Below are positions 1 through 10,200 of a DNA stretch of 42,752 nt, in pieces. Below the pieces are notes generated by a model, which saw nothing but the letters and a program-made list of their open reading frames with translations, was not told the DNA's origin and did no database searches. This stretch comes from Pseudomonadota bacterium (lineage in GTDB: Bacteria; Pseudomonadota; Gammaproteobacteria; Xanthomonadales; Xanthomonadaceae), in contig JAEWJB010000097.1 in NCBI GenBank assembly GCA_023386795.1, positions 1-42,752 of the forward strand, read 5' to 3'. The position numbers and the translations under genes are program-made. Every line of letters starts with the position of its first letter. The stretch's first letter is position 1.

Positions 1-22
1 CGCCCCGCCCCGCCCCCCCCAC

Positions 23-41
23 CACGGGCTTACAGCCCGTG
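23..41 (-). other. hairpin spanning the glutamate dehydrogenase stop codon
   Basis: CACGGGCT and AGCCCGTG form an 8-bp perfect stem with a 3-nt loop. The TAA stop of the dehydrogenase gene lies at the stem/loop boundary. Downstream in the direction of transcription the strand is a G-rich run (positions 1-22), not a T tract, so this is not a classical intrinsic terminator. The window ends too soon to see what follows. Confidence 0.35.
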
Positions 42-3000
42 CGCCGCCAGCTGGCCCAGGCGCTGGACGGCGACCGAGACGGTCGGGTAATCCAGCGTCT
101 TCTGCGCGGCCAGTTCCTGCAGCATCGACAGCGTAAAGCGCAGGCTGGAGTCGTCACGCACCATCCAGCGCGCCACCTTGGCCTCGGCGTTGGCCCCCGG
201 GGTCGAGAGCACCTGGCCGGCCAGGTTGCGCTGGTGGGCGGCCAGTTCGTCACGCAGCACGCCGCGCGCCACGGCGTGCCAGCGGCCGTTGACCTCCAGC
301 GCGTCGATCTGCTCGAACAGCCAGGGCAGCTGCAGCGCTTCGCCCAGGCGGAAGTGGACCTTGGACACGTCCACCGGCTTCAGCTTGCGGGTCCGCGCCA
401 GTTCGATGATGTCGAACGCCGGCTCCAGGTAGCGCAGTTCGGAGAGCTGCTGCGCCAGCGCCGGCGGCAGGCCCTTGTCCTTCCACTCCTGCACGCTGGC
501 CAGGTAGGCCGGGCGCTGCGAATCGCCCAGCACGCCGGAAGCGACACGGATGTCGTTGAACGGGCCGTGGTAGCGCTCCACCGCCGCGGTGATGCCCGGC
601 ATGGCGCCCGGACGGAACAGCAGCCAGCGCACGAACGAGCGCTGCAGCTTCCAGATCACTTCCAGCGCATCGATCTGCACCGACTCGGGCACCTTGCCGT
701 CGAGGGCGTCGATCTGCGTCCACAGCGAACGCGCATCCAGCGTCTCGCGGCTGATCGTGTAAGCCTTGGCGACCTCGGCGATGCTGCGGCCGGTATCCTC
801 CTGCATGCGCATCAGGAAGGTGGCGCCCATGCGGTTGATGGTGGTGTTGGTCACCGCCGTGGCGATGATCTCGCGCTTCAGGCGGTGCTTCTCCATCGCC
901 TCGGCGTACTTCTTCTGCAGCGGCTGCGGGAAGTAGCGCTGCAGTTCCTTGGACAGGTACGGGTCTTCGGGGATGTCCGACTCCAGCAGCTGCTGGAAGG
1001 CCACCAGCTTGGAGTAGGACAGCAGCACCGCCAGCTCCGGCCGGGTCAGGCCCTGCCCACGCGCCTTGCGCGCCGACAGCTCGGCGTCGGAGGGCAGGTA
1101 TTCGATCTGGCGATCGAGCAGGCCCTGCTGCTCCAGCGTGCGGATGAAGTGCTGCTTGGAGCCCAGGCGCTTGACGCTCATCCGCTCCATCAGGCTGATG
1201 GCCTGGTTCTGGCGGTAGTTGTCCCACAGCACCAGCTCGGCCACCTCGTCGGTCATCGAGGCCAGCAGCTTGTTGCGCGCGTCCACCGTGAGCTTCTTGT
1301 CCTGCACGACGGCATTGAGCAGGATCTTGATGTTCACCTCGTGGTCGGAGGTGTCCACGCCGGCGGAGTTGTCGATGAAGTCGGTGTTGAGCAGCACGCC
1401 GGCCTGCTGTTCGGCCTCGATGCGGCCCAGCTGGGTCAGGCCCAGGTTGCCACCCTCGCCCACCACCTTGCAGCGCAGCTCGCCACCATTGACGCGCAGG
1501 CCGTTGTTGGCGCGGTCGCCCACATCGGCGTGGGTTTCGGTGGACGCCTTGACATAGGTGCCGATGCCGCCGTTCCAGAACAGGTCCACGGGGGCCTTGA
1601 GGATGGCACTCATCAGCTCGGTCGGCGACAGGCTCTTCACCGTCGCATCCAGGCCCAGCACCTCGCGCACCTGCGGGGTGATCTCGATGGACTTCAGCGT
1701 GCGCGGGTAGACGCCGCCGCCCTTGCTGATCAGCTTGGCATCGTAGTCGGCCCAGCTGGAGCGCGGCAGCTTGAACATGCGCTCGCGCTCGACGAACGAG
1801 GTCTCCGCGCTCGGGTTCGGGTCCAGGAAGATGTGGCGATGGTCGAACGCGGCGACCAGGCGGATGTGCCGCGAGAGCAGCATGCCGTTGCCGAACACGT
1901 CACCGGACATGTCGCCGATGCCGACGACGCTGAAGTCCTCGTTCTGGCAATCGCGTCCCAGCGCGCGGAAGTGGCGCTTGACCGACTCCCACGCACCGCG
2001 CGCGGTGATGCCCATGCCCTTGTGGTCATAGCCCACCGAGCCACCGGAGGCGAATGCATCGCCCATCCAGAAGCCGTGCGCGATGGCCAGGCCGTTGGCG
2101 ATGTCGGAGAACGTCGCGGTGCCCTTGTCGGCGGCGACCACCAGGTACGGGTCGTCCTGGTCGTGGCGCACCACCTGCGGCGGCGGCACGATCTTGTTGC
2201 CGACGATGTTGTCGGTGATGTCCAGCAGGCCCTGGATGAACAGCTTGTAGCAGGCGATGCCTTCGGCCTGCACCGCGTCGCGCTCGCCGGACACCGGCGG
2301 GCGCTTGCAGAAGAAGCCGCCCTTCGCGCCGACCGGCACGATGACGGTGTTCTTCACCATCTGCGCCTTCACCAGGCCCAGCACCTCGGTGCGGAAATCC
2401 TCGCGGCGGTCCGACCAGCGCAGGCCGCCACGCGCCACCGCGCCGAAGCGCAGGTGCACGCCTTCCACGCGCGGGCCGTAGACGAAGATCTCGCGGTACG
2501 GGCGCGGCTTGGGCAGGTCCGGCACCTTGGCCGAATCGAACTTGAAGCTGATGCAGTGGGCGTGGTTACCCGCCGCGTCGGTCTGGTAGTAGCTGGTGCG
2601 CAGGGTGGCGTCGATCACGCCGATGAAGCTGCGCAGGATGCGGTCCTCGTCAAGGCTGGACACGCGGTCCATCAGCTTGAGCAGCGCGTTGCGCGTGGCT
2701 TCCTGCTGGGCGGCGCGGTCGGCCTTGCGGGCCTCCACCACCGGCTGCAGCGCCTTGGTGGTGGCCTCGTCGCCGGCGGCAAGCACCTCCAGCGCGGCCT
2801 TCAGGCGCGCCTGGCCATCGGCGATCTCGGCCTTGCTCTCGTTGCCGGTGGCCGGGTCGAAGCGGGCCTCGAACAGCTCCACCAGCAGGCGGGCCAGCAA
2901 CGGGTAATGCTGGAAGGTCTGCTCCACGTAGGCCTGCGAGAACGGCACGCCGGTCTGCAGCAGGTACTTGCAGTAGCCGCGCAGCATCGCGACCTGGCGC

Positions 3001-5027
3001 CAGTGCAGGCCGGCCGAGAGGATCAGGCGGTTGAAGCCGTCGTTCTCGGCATCGCCGTGCCAGATGCGGGCAAAGGCCTCGCCGAAGGCGGCGTCCGCGT
3101 TGGCCGCATCGATTGCGCCGGCGGTGGATTCGACCTCGAAATCCTGGATGTACAGCGGCGTGTCGCCGACCTGCAGCCGGTACGGGCGCTCGGAGATCAC
3201 CCGCAGGCCCATGTTCTCCATCATCGGCAGCGCGTCGGACAGCGGGATGTCGTCCAGCTGGCGATACAGCTTCAGGCGCAGGCCTTCCGCGCCTTCGCGG
3301 CGCACGGCCTGCAGGCTCAGGTGCAGGTCATCCGGCCCTGCCAGCGCGGCCAGGTGCTCCACGTCGCTGGCGGCCGCCTCGGTGGTGGATTCCTCGATGT
3401 AGCCGGCCGGCAGCGCACGGCCATAGGCGGCGGCCATGCGCAGGCCGGCAGCCTCGCCGTGGCGGGCCACCAGTGCCTCGCGCAGGTCGTCCTGCCAGTT
3501 GCGCAGCAGGTGGGCGAGCTTGTCTTCCAGCACGCGGGTGTCGAACTCCAGCGCTTCACCGGCCTTCGGGCGCACGATCAGGTGCAGCTGGGCCAACGGC
3601 GATTCGCCGAGCACCACGTTGGAATCGATGTATTCGCCGTGCAGCGCTTCCTTCAGCAGCGCCTCGATGCGCAGGCGCACGTCGGTGTTGAAGCGCTCGC
3701 GCGGCAGGTAGACCAGCGCGGAAATGAAGCGGCTGTACTTGTCGCGGCGCAGGAACAGGCGGCTGCGCACGCGCTCCTGCAGGCCGAGGATGCCCATCGC
3801 GGTGCGGAACAGTTCCTCCTCGTTGGACTGGAACAGCTCCTCGCGCGGCAGGGTCTCGAGGATGTGGCGCAGCGCCTTGCCGCTGTGGCTGCTCGGCGCC
3901 AGGCCGGACTTGCCCATCACGTAGTCGTGGCGGCGGCGCACCAGCGGGATTTCCCACGGGCGGCGGTTGTAGGCGCTGGAGGTGAACAGGCCCAGGAAGC
4001 GCTGCTCGGCGACGATGCGCCCCTTGGCGTCGTACTCCAGCACGCCGATGTAATCCATGTAGCCGACGCGGTGCACGCGCGAGCGGGCATTGGTCTTGGT
4101 CAGGATCAACGCGTCCTTCGGGCCGTTGCCGGCGCTCAGGCCGTGCGCGGCCAGCGACTTGACCGGGCGCGCGGGCGACTTGTCCTTGCCGCGCATCAGG
4201 CCCAGGCCGCTGGCCTCGACCGGCGCGAGCACTTCCTCGCCATCACGCTTCTCCACGCGGTATTCGCGATAGCCGAAGAAGGTGAAGTGGTCGGTGGCCG
4301 CCCAGCGCAGGAACTCCTGCGCCTCGTGGCGGCTGTCGTCGTCCACCGGAAGGCGGCGGGTGGCGAGGTCGTCGGACAGGCCGAGCATCTTTTCGCGCAT
4401 CGCGCCCCAGTCGCCGACGATGGCGCGCACTTCGGCGAGCACCTTGCGGATGGTCTCTTCGACCCGCGCCATCTCCTCGGCCGGCTGGCGGTCGATCTCC
4501 AGCACCATCAGCGATTCGGCCTTGCCCTCGCCTACCGCGGCGAGCTTGCCGGCGCGGTCGCGGGTGACGTGCAGCACCGGGTGGCCCAGCACGTGCACGC
4601 CCACGCCCATCTCGGCCAGCGCCATGCTCACCGAGTCGACCAGGAACGGCATGTCGTCGTTGGCGATCTGCAGCACGGTGTGCGGCGATTCCCAGCCGTT
4701 GGCCTTCTGCGTCGGGTTGAACACGCGCACGCTGGCCACGCCGGCCTTGCGGGTGCGGAAGAACTCGAGCGTGTCACCGGCCAGCGCGGCCCACTCCTCG
4801 GCGCTGTGGTGCGGGAACTCGTCGGACTCCATGCGCTTGTAGAAATCGCTGGCGAACGCCTGCGCCTCGGATTGGCGCGCGGCGGGGTAGCGCTTGCGCA
4901 AAGCTGCGTACACCGGTTCGAGGCTGAAGGCCTGCACCTGCGTGCTGACCGGGGAAACTACACGCTGGCCGCTGGACTTGGATGCCGTGGCCTTGGTCGA
5001 TTTCGAAGCAGCTTTCTTGGGTTTCAT
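30..5027 (-). CDS. NAD-specific glutamate dehydrogenase, large (~180 kDa) type
   Basis: Oxidatively deaminates glutamate to 2-oxoglutarate with NAD in the cytoplasm, linking amino-acid catabolism to the TCA cycle. The 1665-aa length is typical of the large bacterial family. Around residues 868-910 lies the conserved catalytic core (ARGGLRWSDR, EDFRTEVLGLVKAQ, then VGAKGGFF). A nucleotide-binding GIGDMSGDVFGNGM segment follows near 1030-1045, and VVGEGGNLGLTQLGR near 1190-1205. The long N-terminal part carries the ACT-like regulatory regions known for this family. I start at the ATG whose first codon is at 5027 (MKPKKAASKS..., a Lys/Ser/Ala-rich, probably disordered start). The frame stays open to 5270, but that extension is low-complexity and does not look like protein. 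The gene is monocistronic and divergent from the tetR-type gene. The stop codon sits inside a small hairpin (23-41). Confidence 0.95.
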   Translation of the reverse strand: MKPKKAASKSTKATASKSSGQRVVSPVSTQVQAFSLEPVYAALRKRYPAARQSEAQAFASDFYKRMESDEFPHHSAEEWAALAGDTLEFFRTRKAGVASVRVFNPTQKANGWESPHTVLQIANDDMPFLVDSVSMALAEMGVGVHVLGHPVLHVTRDRAGKLAAVGEGKAESLMVLEIDRQPAEEMARVEETIRKVLAEVRAIVGDWGAMREKMLGLSDDLATRRLPVDDDSRHEAQEFLRWAATDHFTFFGYREYRVEKRDGEEVLAPVEASGLGLMRGKDKSPARPVKSLAAHGLSAGNGPKDALILTKTNARSRVHRVGYMDYIGVLEYDAKGRIVAEQRFLGLFTSSAYNRRPWEIPLVRRRHDYVMGKSGLAPSSHSGKALRHILETLPREELFQSNEEELFRTAMGILGLQERVRSRLFLRRDKYSRFISALVYLPRERFNTDVRLRIEALLKEALHGEYIDSNVVLGESPLAQLHLIVRPKAGEALEFDTRVLEDKLAHLLRNWQDDLREALVARHGEAAGLRMAAAYGRALPAGYIEESTTEAAASDVEHLAALAGPDDLHLSLQAVRREGAEGLRLKLYRQLDDIPLSDALPMMENMGLRVISERPYRLQVGDTPLYIQDFEVESTAGAIDAANADAAFGEAFARIWHGDAENDGFNRLILSAGLHWRQVAMLRGYCKYLLQTGVPFSQAYVEQTFQHYPLLARLLVELFEARFDPATGNESKAEIADGQARLKAALEVLAAGDEATTKALQPVVEARKADRAAQQEATRNALLKLMDRVSSLDEDRILRSFIGVIDATLRTSYYQTDAAGNHAHCISFKFDSAKVPDLPKPRPYREIFVYGPRVEGVHLRFGAVARGGLRWSDRREDFRTEVLGLVKAQMVKNTVIVPVGAKGGFFCKRPPVSGERDAVQAEGIACYKLFIQGLLDITDNIVGNKIVPPPQVVRHDQDDPYLVVAADKGTATFSDIANGLAIAHGFWMGDAFASGGSVGYDHKGMGITARGAWESVKRHFRALGRDCQNEDFSVVGIGDMSGDVFGNGMLLSRHIRLVAAFDHRHIFLDPNPSAETSFVERERMFKLPRSSWADYDAKLISKGGGVYPRTLKSIEITPQVREVLGLDATVKSLSPTELMSAILKAPVDLFWNGGIGTYVKASTETHADVGDRANNGLRVNGGELRCKVVGEGGNLGLTQLGRIEAEQQAGVLLNTDFIDNSAGVDTSDHEVNIKILLNAVVQDKKLTVDARNKLLASMTDEVAELVLWDNYRQNQAISLMERMSVKRLGSKQHFIRTLEQQGLLDRQIEYLPSDAELSARKARGQGLTRPELAVLLSYSKLVAFQQLLESDIPEDPYLSKELQRYFPQPLQKKYAEAMEKHRLKREIIATAVTNTTINRMGATFLMRMQEDTGRSIAEVAKAYTISRETLDARSLWTQIDALDGKVPESVQIDALEVIWKLQRSFVRWLLFRPGAMPGITAAVERYHGPFNDIRVASGVLGDSQRPAYLASVQEWKDKGLPPALAQQLSELRYLEPAFDIIELARTRKLKPVDVSKVHFRLGEALQLPWLFEQIDALEVNGRWHAVARGVLRDELAAHQRNLAGQVLSTPGANAEAKVARWMVRDDSSLRFTLSMLQELAAQKTLDYPTVSVAVQRLGQLAAHGL

Positions 5028-5063
5028 GACAGGAGCGGTGAGAGCCCGACGGGAAAGTTGCGA

Positions 5064-5069
5064 ATTGTA
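5064..5069 (-). promoter_or_regulatory. candidate -10 box of the glutamate dehydrogenase gene
   Basis: Read on the minus strand this is TACAAT, a 5/6 match to the sigma-70 -10 hexamer. It would place the transcript start near 5056 and give a leader of about 30 nt to the ATG at 5027. No convincing -35 hexamer is visible 16-18 bp upstream. The same TACAAT occurs just upstream of queA (16734-16739), which adds some weight. Confidence 0.35.
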
Positions 5070-5329
5070 ACGATGCGCCGTGACAGTGCCTTGCTGCAGA
5101 GCGCAAACGCGGGCTCGGGTTTCTACGGCGTTCAAACAACAAGGCGCACGCGCATGGCCGCATTCCATCGCCAGGAGACGGGCTCGCGGGCGCTTCGCCA
5201 AATTCCCGACGCCGGCACCTGCGCCGCCGTATGGCGCGCCAGCCACGACCCGAGCCGCCACGAACGGCAAGAACGGCGTCGGTTGCGCACGGTCCTAGAG
5301 CGGTCGTCAAGGCTATTTAAAAACTAAAC

Positions 5330-5345
5330 TGGACGGTATAGTCCA
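5330..5345 (+). promoter_or_regulatory. operator palindrome overlapping the -10 box of the RND efflux operon
   Basis: TGGAC-GGTATA-GTCCA is a perfect 5-bp inverted repeat around a 6-bp centre, immediately before the TetR-type gene. The centre and right arm contain TATAGT (5337-5342), a 5/6 match to a -10 box. A repressor bound here would block polymerase directly, which is the usual autoregulatory arrangement for TetR-controlled RND operons. Transcription from this -10 would begin at about 5349-5351, at or next to the ATG, so the first gene's mRNA may be leaderless. Confidence 0.55.
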
Positions 5346-5350
5346 TCCTC

Positions 5351-5998
5351 ATGATGCCGACCTCCTCTCCCGCCCGGCCGCGTCAGGACCGCGATCGCCG
5401 CGTGCACGAAGCCGTGCATGAGGCCGTGCACGCGCTGCTGTCCGAGCAGGGAATGCGCCTGAGCATGGAGGCGGTGGCCGCCCGCGCGGGCTGCTCCAAG
5501 CAGACCCTTTATGCGCACTACGGCTGCAAGCAGAACCTGCTGCGCGCGGTGATGCGCGACCAGATCGCGATGACCACCGTGCCTTTCGACGAGGACGGCG
5601 CGGACCTGCGCGAAAGCCTGCTGGCCTTCGCCGAGCGCCACCTGGAGCAGTTGAACCGCCCTCACGTCATCCAGACCTGCCGCCTGATAGATGCCGAGTC
5701 GCACCGGTTTCCCGACCAGGCCCGGCAGATCTATGAAGATGGCATCGCCGCGCTGCAGGATCGGCTGGCAGAATGGCTGCGCAAGGCCAGCGCGCGGGGC
5801 CAGCTCAGGCATGACGATCCGCACGCGATGGCCGAGCTGCTTCTTGGCATGATCGTCGGCCTGGATTTCGAAAGGCAGCGGTTCCACACACCGCACCGAT
5901 CCGACGCCCCTTCGCGGCGCCGGTGGGCGGAACGCACGATCGACAGTTTCCTGCGCGCCTTCGCCGTGCAGCGCGGTTCCCCCGAATCCCACGCTTAA
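5351..5998 (+). CDS. TetR/AcrR-family repressor of the adjacent RND efflux operon
   Basis: A 215-aa regulator. Residues ~17-65 form the N-terminal helix-turn-helix: HEAVHALLSEQGMRLSMEAVAARAGCSKQTLYAHYGCKQNLL, with the typical TLYxHYxxKxxLL end of the recognition helix. The C-terminal ligand domain resembles the AefR-like class (HVIQTCRLIDAESHRFPD). The start is ATGATG at 5351; the second ATG, at 5354, is equally possible. No Shine-Dalgarno sequence precedes it, fitting a leaderless transcript from the -10 at 5337-5342. The adaptor gene begins 27 nt downstream, so the three genes form an operon. The inducer is unknown; by family it is expected to be a hydrophobic drug or metabolite that releases the repressor. 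Confidence 0.9.
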   Translation: MMPTSSPARPRQDRDRRVHEAVHEAVHALLSEQGMRLSMEAVAARAGCSKQTLYAHYGCKQNLLRAVMRDQIAMTTVPFDEDGADLRESLLAFAERHLEQLNRPHVIQTCRLIDAESHRFPDQARQIYEDGIAALQDRLAEWLRKASARGQLRHDDPHAMAELLLGMIVGLDFERQRFHTPHRSDAPSRRRWAERTIDSFLRAFAVQRGSPESHA

Positions 5999-6025
5999 AA
6001 ACAACAGAAAACGGAGTTTCCCCCG

Positions 6026-7216
6026 ATGACCGCCCCGTTCCGTACCCTCGCCCTGGCTTGTGCCGTCACGCTGGCGCTGGCCGCCTGCAAGAAGCAGGAA
6101 CAGCAACAGCCCCCGCCGCCGGAAGTCTCCGTCGTGGAGGCCAAGCCGCAGACCCTGCCGCTGCAGCGCGAACTGGTCGGCCGCCTGTCCGGTTTCCGCA
6201 CCGCCGACGTTCGCGCGCGCGTGGCCGGCGTGCTGCAGAAGCGGCTGTATACCGAAGGCACCGACGTCAAGGAAGGCCAGCCGCTGTTCCAGATCGACCC
6301 GGCGCCGCTGAAGGCCACGCTGGCCTCGGCACAGGGCGAACTGGCCGCGGCCGAGGCGACCTACACCAATGCGAAGGTCGCTGCCGAGCGCGCCCGCCGC
6401 CTGGCCCCGCAGAGCTACGTGTCCAAGTCGGACCTGGACACCGCCGAAGCCACCGAGCGTACGGCGGCCGCCTCGGTGCAGCAGGCGCGCGCCGCGGTGG
6501 AGACCGCGCGCATCAACCTGGGCTACGCCACCGTCACCGCGCCGATCAGCGGCCGGGCCGGCAAGCAGCAGGTCACCGAGGGCGCGCTGGTCGGCCAGGG
6601 CGATGTCACCCTGCTGACCACCATCGACCAGCTCGACCCGCTGTACGTCAATTTCTCGATGAACAGTGACGAGCTTGCCCAGCTGCGCCAGGCCCAGGCC
6701 CAGGGCGCCGTCGCGCTGAGCGGCGACGGCCAGGCCACGGTCAACGTCAAGCTGGGGGATGGCACCGTCTACCCGCACGCCGGCACGCTGGACTTCACCT
6801 CGGTCACCGTGGACCCGAGCACCGGCAGCGTCTCGCTGCGCGCGTTGCTGCCCAACCCCGACCACGTGCTGCTGCCCGGCTCGTTCGTTTCCTTCGATGC
6901 CACGCTGGGCCAGCGCGCGAACGCGTTCCTGGTGCCGCAGGCCGGCATCCAGCGCGACGCGCATGGCGCCTATGCGCTGGTGGTGGGCAAGGACGGCAAC
7001 GTCGTCCGCCGCAACGTCGTGGCCGACAGCCAGCAGCAGGGGCAGTGGGTGGTCACCAGCGGCCTGGAGGCCGGCGACCAGGTGATCGTCAGCGGACAGC
7101 AGAAGGCCAAGGAAGGTGCGCCGGCCAAGGCCGTGCCGTACGACCCGAAGGCCAATGCGCAGCAGCAGGCCGGCGCCAAGCCGGGTGCCGCGCCCGCCCC
7201 GTCTGAGAAGAAGTAA
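6026..7216 (+). CDS. RND efflux periplasmic adaptor lipoprotein (AcrA/MexA type)
   Basis: A 396-aa membrane-fusion protein bridging the inner-membrane RND pump and an outer-membrane channel. The signal peptide ends in a lipobox (LAAC, Cys21), so it is predicted to be a lipoprotein anchored in the inner membrane. After a Gln/Pro-rich linker come the split biotinyl-lipoyl domain (VRARVAGVLQKRLYTEGTDV ... GYATVTAPISGRAG), an alpha-helical hairpin between the halves (residues ~100-170), then beta-barrel and membrane-proximal domains. The C-terminal tail (~355-396) is Gln/Ala/Pro/Lys-rich and probably flexible. The AcrA/MexA/SmeD family is the obvious relative. A CGGAG ribosome site lies upstream, and the pump gene follows 12 nt after the stop. 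Confidence 0.93.
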   Translation: MTAPFRTLALACAVTLALAACKKQEQQQPPPPEVSVVEAKPQTLPLQRELVGRLSGFRTADVRARVAGVLQKRLYTEGTDVKEGQPLFQIDPAPLKATLASAQGELAAAEATYTNAKVAAERARRLAPQSYVSKSDLDTAEATERTAAASVQQARAAVETARINLGYATVTAPISGRAGKQQVTEGALVGQGDVTLLTTIDQLDPLYVNFSMNSDELAQLRQAQAQGAVALSGDGQATVNVKLGDGTVYPHAGTLDFTSVTVDPSTGSVSLRALLPNPDHVLLPGSFVSFDATLGQRANAFLVPQAGIQRDAHGAYALVVGKDGNVVRRNVVADSQQQGQWVVTSGLEAGDQVIVSGQQKAKEGAPAKAVPYDPKANAQQQAGAKPGAAPAPSEKK

Positions 7217-7228
7217 CGGAAGCCGGCC

Positions 7229-10200
7229 ATGCCCAAATTTTTCATTGAACACCCGGTATTCGCCTGGGTGGTGGCGATCCTGATCTCGCTCAGTGGCGTG
7301 ATCGCGATCCTCAACCTTGGCGTCGAATCCTATCCCTCCATTGCCCCGCCACAGGTCACCGTCAGCGCCACCTACCCGGGTGCCAGCGCCGACACGGCGG
7401 AAAAGGCGGTCACCCAGGTCATCGAGCAGCAGCTGACCGGCATCGACCACCTGCTGTACTTCAACTCGTCCTCGGCCGCCAACGGCCGCGTGTCCATCAC
7501 CCTGACCTTCGAGACCGGCACCAACCCGGACATCGCGCAGGTGCAGGTACAGAACAAGGTGGCCCTGGCGACCCCGCGCCTGCCCACCGAGGTGACCCAG
7601 CAGGGCGTGGTGGTGGCCAAGGCCAACGCCGGCTTCCTGATGGTGGTGGCGCTGCGTTCGGACAACCCGGCCGTGGACCGCGATGCGCTCAACGACATCG
7701 TCGGCTCGCGCGTGCTCGACCAGATCTCGCGCGTGCCGGGCGTCGGCAGCACCCAGCAGTTCGGTGCCGAGTACGCGATGAACATCTGGCTCAACCCCGA
7801 GCGCCTGCAGGGTTACCACCTGTCGGCCAGCCAGGTGTACAGCGCCATCGCCAACCAGAACGTGCAGTTCGCCGCCGGCGCGATCGGCGCCGACCCCGCG
7901 CCCGATGGCCAGGGCTTCACCGCGACCGTCTCGGCCGAGGGCCGCTTCAGCTCGCCGGAGGAGTTCGAGAACATCATCCTGCGCACCGACACCAACGGCG
8001 CCACCGTGCGCCTGAAGGATGTCGGCCGGGTGGCGTTCGGCCCGTCCAACTACGGCTTCGATACCCAGTACAACGGCAAGCCTACCGGTGCGTTCGCCAT
8101 CCAGCTGCTGCCCGGCGCCAACGCGCTGAGCGTGGCCGAGGCGGTGACCGCCAAGATGGACGAGCTAGCCCCGAGCTTCCCGCAGGGCGTCACCTGGTTC
8201 TCGCCCTACGACAGCACCGCGTTCGTGAAGATCTCCATCGAGGAGGTCGTGCACACGCTGGTGGAAGCGATCGTGCTGGTGTTCCTGGTGATGCTGTTGT
8301 TCCTGCAGAACTTCCGCGCCACGGTCATCCCGACCCTGGTGATCCCGGTGGCGCTGCTGGGCACGTTCCTGGGCATGTGGATGATCGGCTTCACGATCAA
8401 CCAGCTGACGCTGTTCGCAATGGTGCTGGCGATCGGCATCGTGGTGGACGATGCGATCGTGGTGATCGAGAACGTCGAGCGCATCATGACCGACGAGCAC
8501 CTGGCGCCGAAGGCGGCCACGACCAAGGCGATGACGCAGATCACCGGCGCGGTGGTGGCCATCACGGTGGTGCTGGCGGCGGTGTTCATCCCCTCGGCGA
8601 TGCAGCCGGGCGCGGCGGGCGCGATCTACAAGCAGTTCGCCATCACCATCGCCATGTCGATGGCGTTCTCGGCGTTCCTGGCGCTGAGCTTCACCCCGGC
8701 GCTGTGCGCGGCCTTCCTGAAGTCCACGCACGACCAGAAGAAGAACTGGGTGTTCCGCACCTTCGACAAGTACTACGACAAGGTCGCCCACCGCTACGTC
8801 GGGCTGGTCGGCCACACCCTCAAGCGCGCCCCGCGCTGGATGGTGCTGTTCGTGGTGCTGGTAGCGCTGTGCGGTTTCCTGTTCACACGCATGCCGGGCA
8901 GCTTCCTGCCGGAAGAAGACCAGGGCTTCGCGCTGGCCATCGTGCAGCTGCCGCCGGGCGCGACCAAGACCCGCACCAACGAGGTCTTCACCCAGATGCG
9001 CGGCGTGCTGGAAAAGCAGGACGCCGTGGAAGGCATGCTGCAGGTCGCCGGCTTCAGCTTCCTGGGCTCGGGCGAGAACGTGGGCATGGGCTTCATCCGC
9101 CTCAAGCCCTGGGATGACCGCAAGGTCACCGCCACCGAATTGATCCAGCAGCTCAATGGCGCCTTCTACGGCATCAAGGGCGCGCAGATCTTCGTGGTGA
9201 ACCTGCCCACGGTGAACGGCCTGGGCCAGTTCGGCGGCTTCGACATGTGGCTGCAGGACCGTGCCGGCGCCGGCCAGGAAGCGCTGACCAACGCGCGCAA
9301 CATCCTGCTCGGACAGGCGGCGCAACGTTCGGACACGCTGGTGGGCGTGCGCCCGAACGGCCTGGAGAACGCGCCGCAGCTGCAGCTGCACGTCAACCGC
9401 GTGCAGGCACAGACGATGGGCCTGTCGGTGACCGACATCTACAGCGCCATCCAGCTGATGCTGGCGCCGGTGTACGTCAACGACTTCTTCTACGAAGGCC
9501 GCATCAAGCGTGTGAACGTGCGCGCCGATGACCAGTTCCGCACCGGGCCGGAGTCGCTGCGCAGCTTCTACACGCCCAGCGCCACCGCCACCGATGCCGA
9601 CGGCCAGCCGGCGATGATCCCGCTGAGCAACGTGGTGAAGTCGGAGTGGACCTACGCGTCGCCGGCACTGAACCGCTACAACGGCTATTCGGCGGTGAAC
9701 ATCGTCGGCAATGCCGCGCCGGGCAAGGCGTCCGGCCAGGCGATGACGGCGATGGAGGACATCGTGCAGAACGACCTGCCGGCCGGCTTCGGCTACGACT
9801 GGTCGGGCATGTCGTACCAGGAAATCATCGCCGGCAACGCAGCGACCCTGCTGCTGGTGCTCTCGGTGGTGGTGGTGTTCCTCTGCCTGGCGGCGCTGTA
9901 CGAAAGCTGGTCCATCCCGGTGGCGGTGCTGCTGGTGGTGCCGATCGGCGTGCTCGGCGCGATCTCGCTGTCGTTGCTGCGTGGCCTGCCGAACGACCTG
10001 TACTTCAAGATCGGCATGATCACGGTGATCGGCCTGGCGGCGAAGAACGCGATCCTGATCGTGGAGTTCGCGGTCGAGCAGCGCGCGGCAGGCAAGACGC
10101 TGCGCGAGGCGGCGATCGAGGCCGCGCACCTGCGCTTCCGCCCGATCCTGATGACCTCCTTCGCCTTCATCCTGGGCGTGCTGCCGATGGCCATCTCCAC

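Larger units (their letters stand above)
5028..5350. other. divergent intergenic region between the glutamate dehydrogenase and tetR-type genes
   Basis: These 323 bases contain no convincing gene, although frames remain open on both strands because of high GC. They hold a candidate promoter for the dehydrogenase (5064-5069) and the operator/promoter of the RND efflux operon (5330-5345). The last ~40 bases before 5350 are clearly more AT-rich than their surroundings. I see nothing else recognisable in 5100-5300. Confidence 0.6.

Noticed and set aside
39..5327. Very long open frame on the plus strand opposite the glutamate dehydrogenase gene
   Set aside because: Its product is Gln/His/Arg/Leu-rich with no domain, as expected from the antisense of a GC-rich gene; the minus-strand protein is unmistakable.
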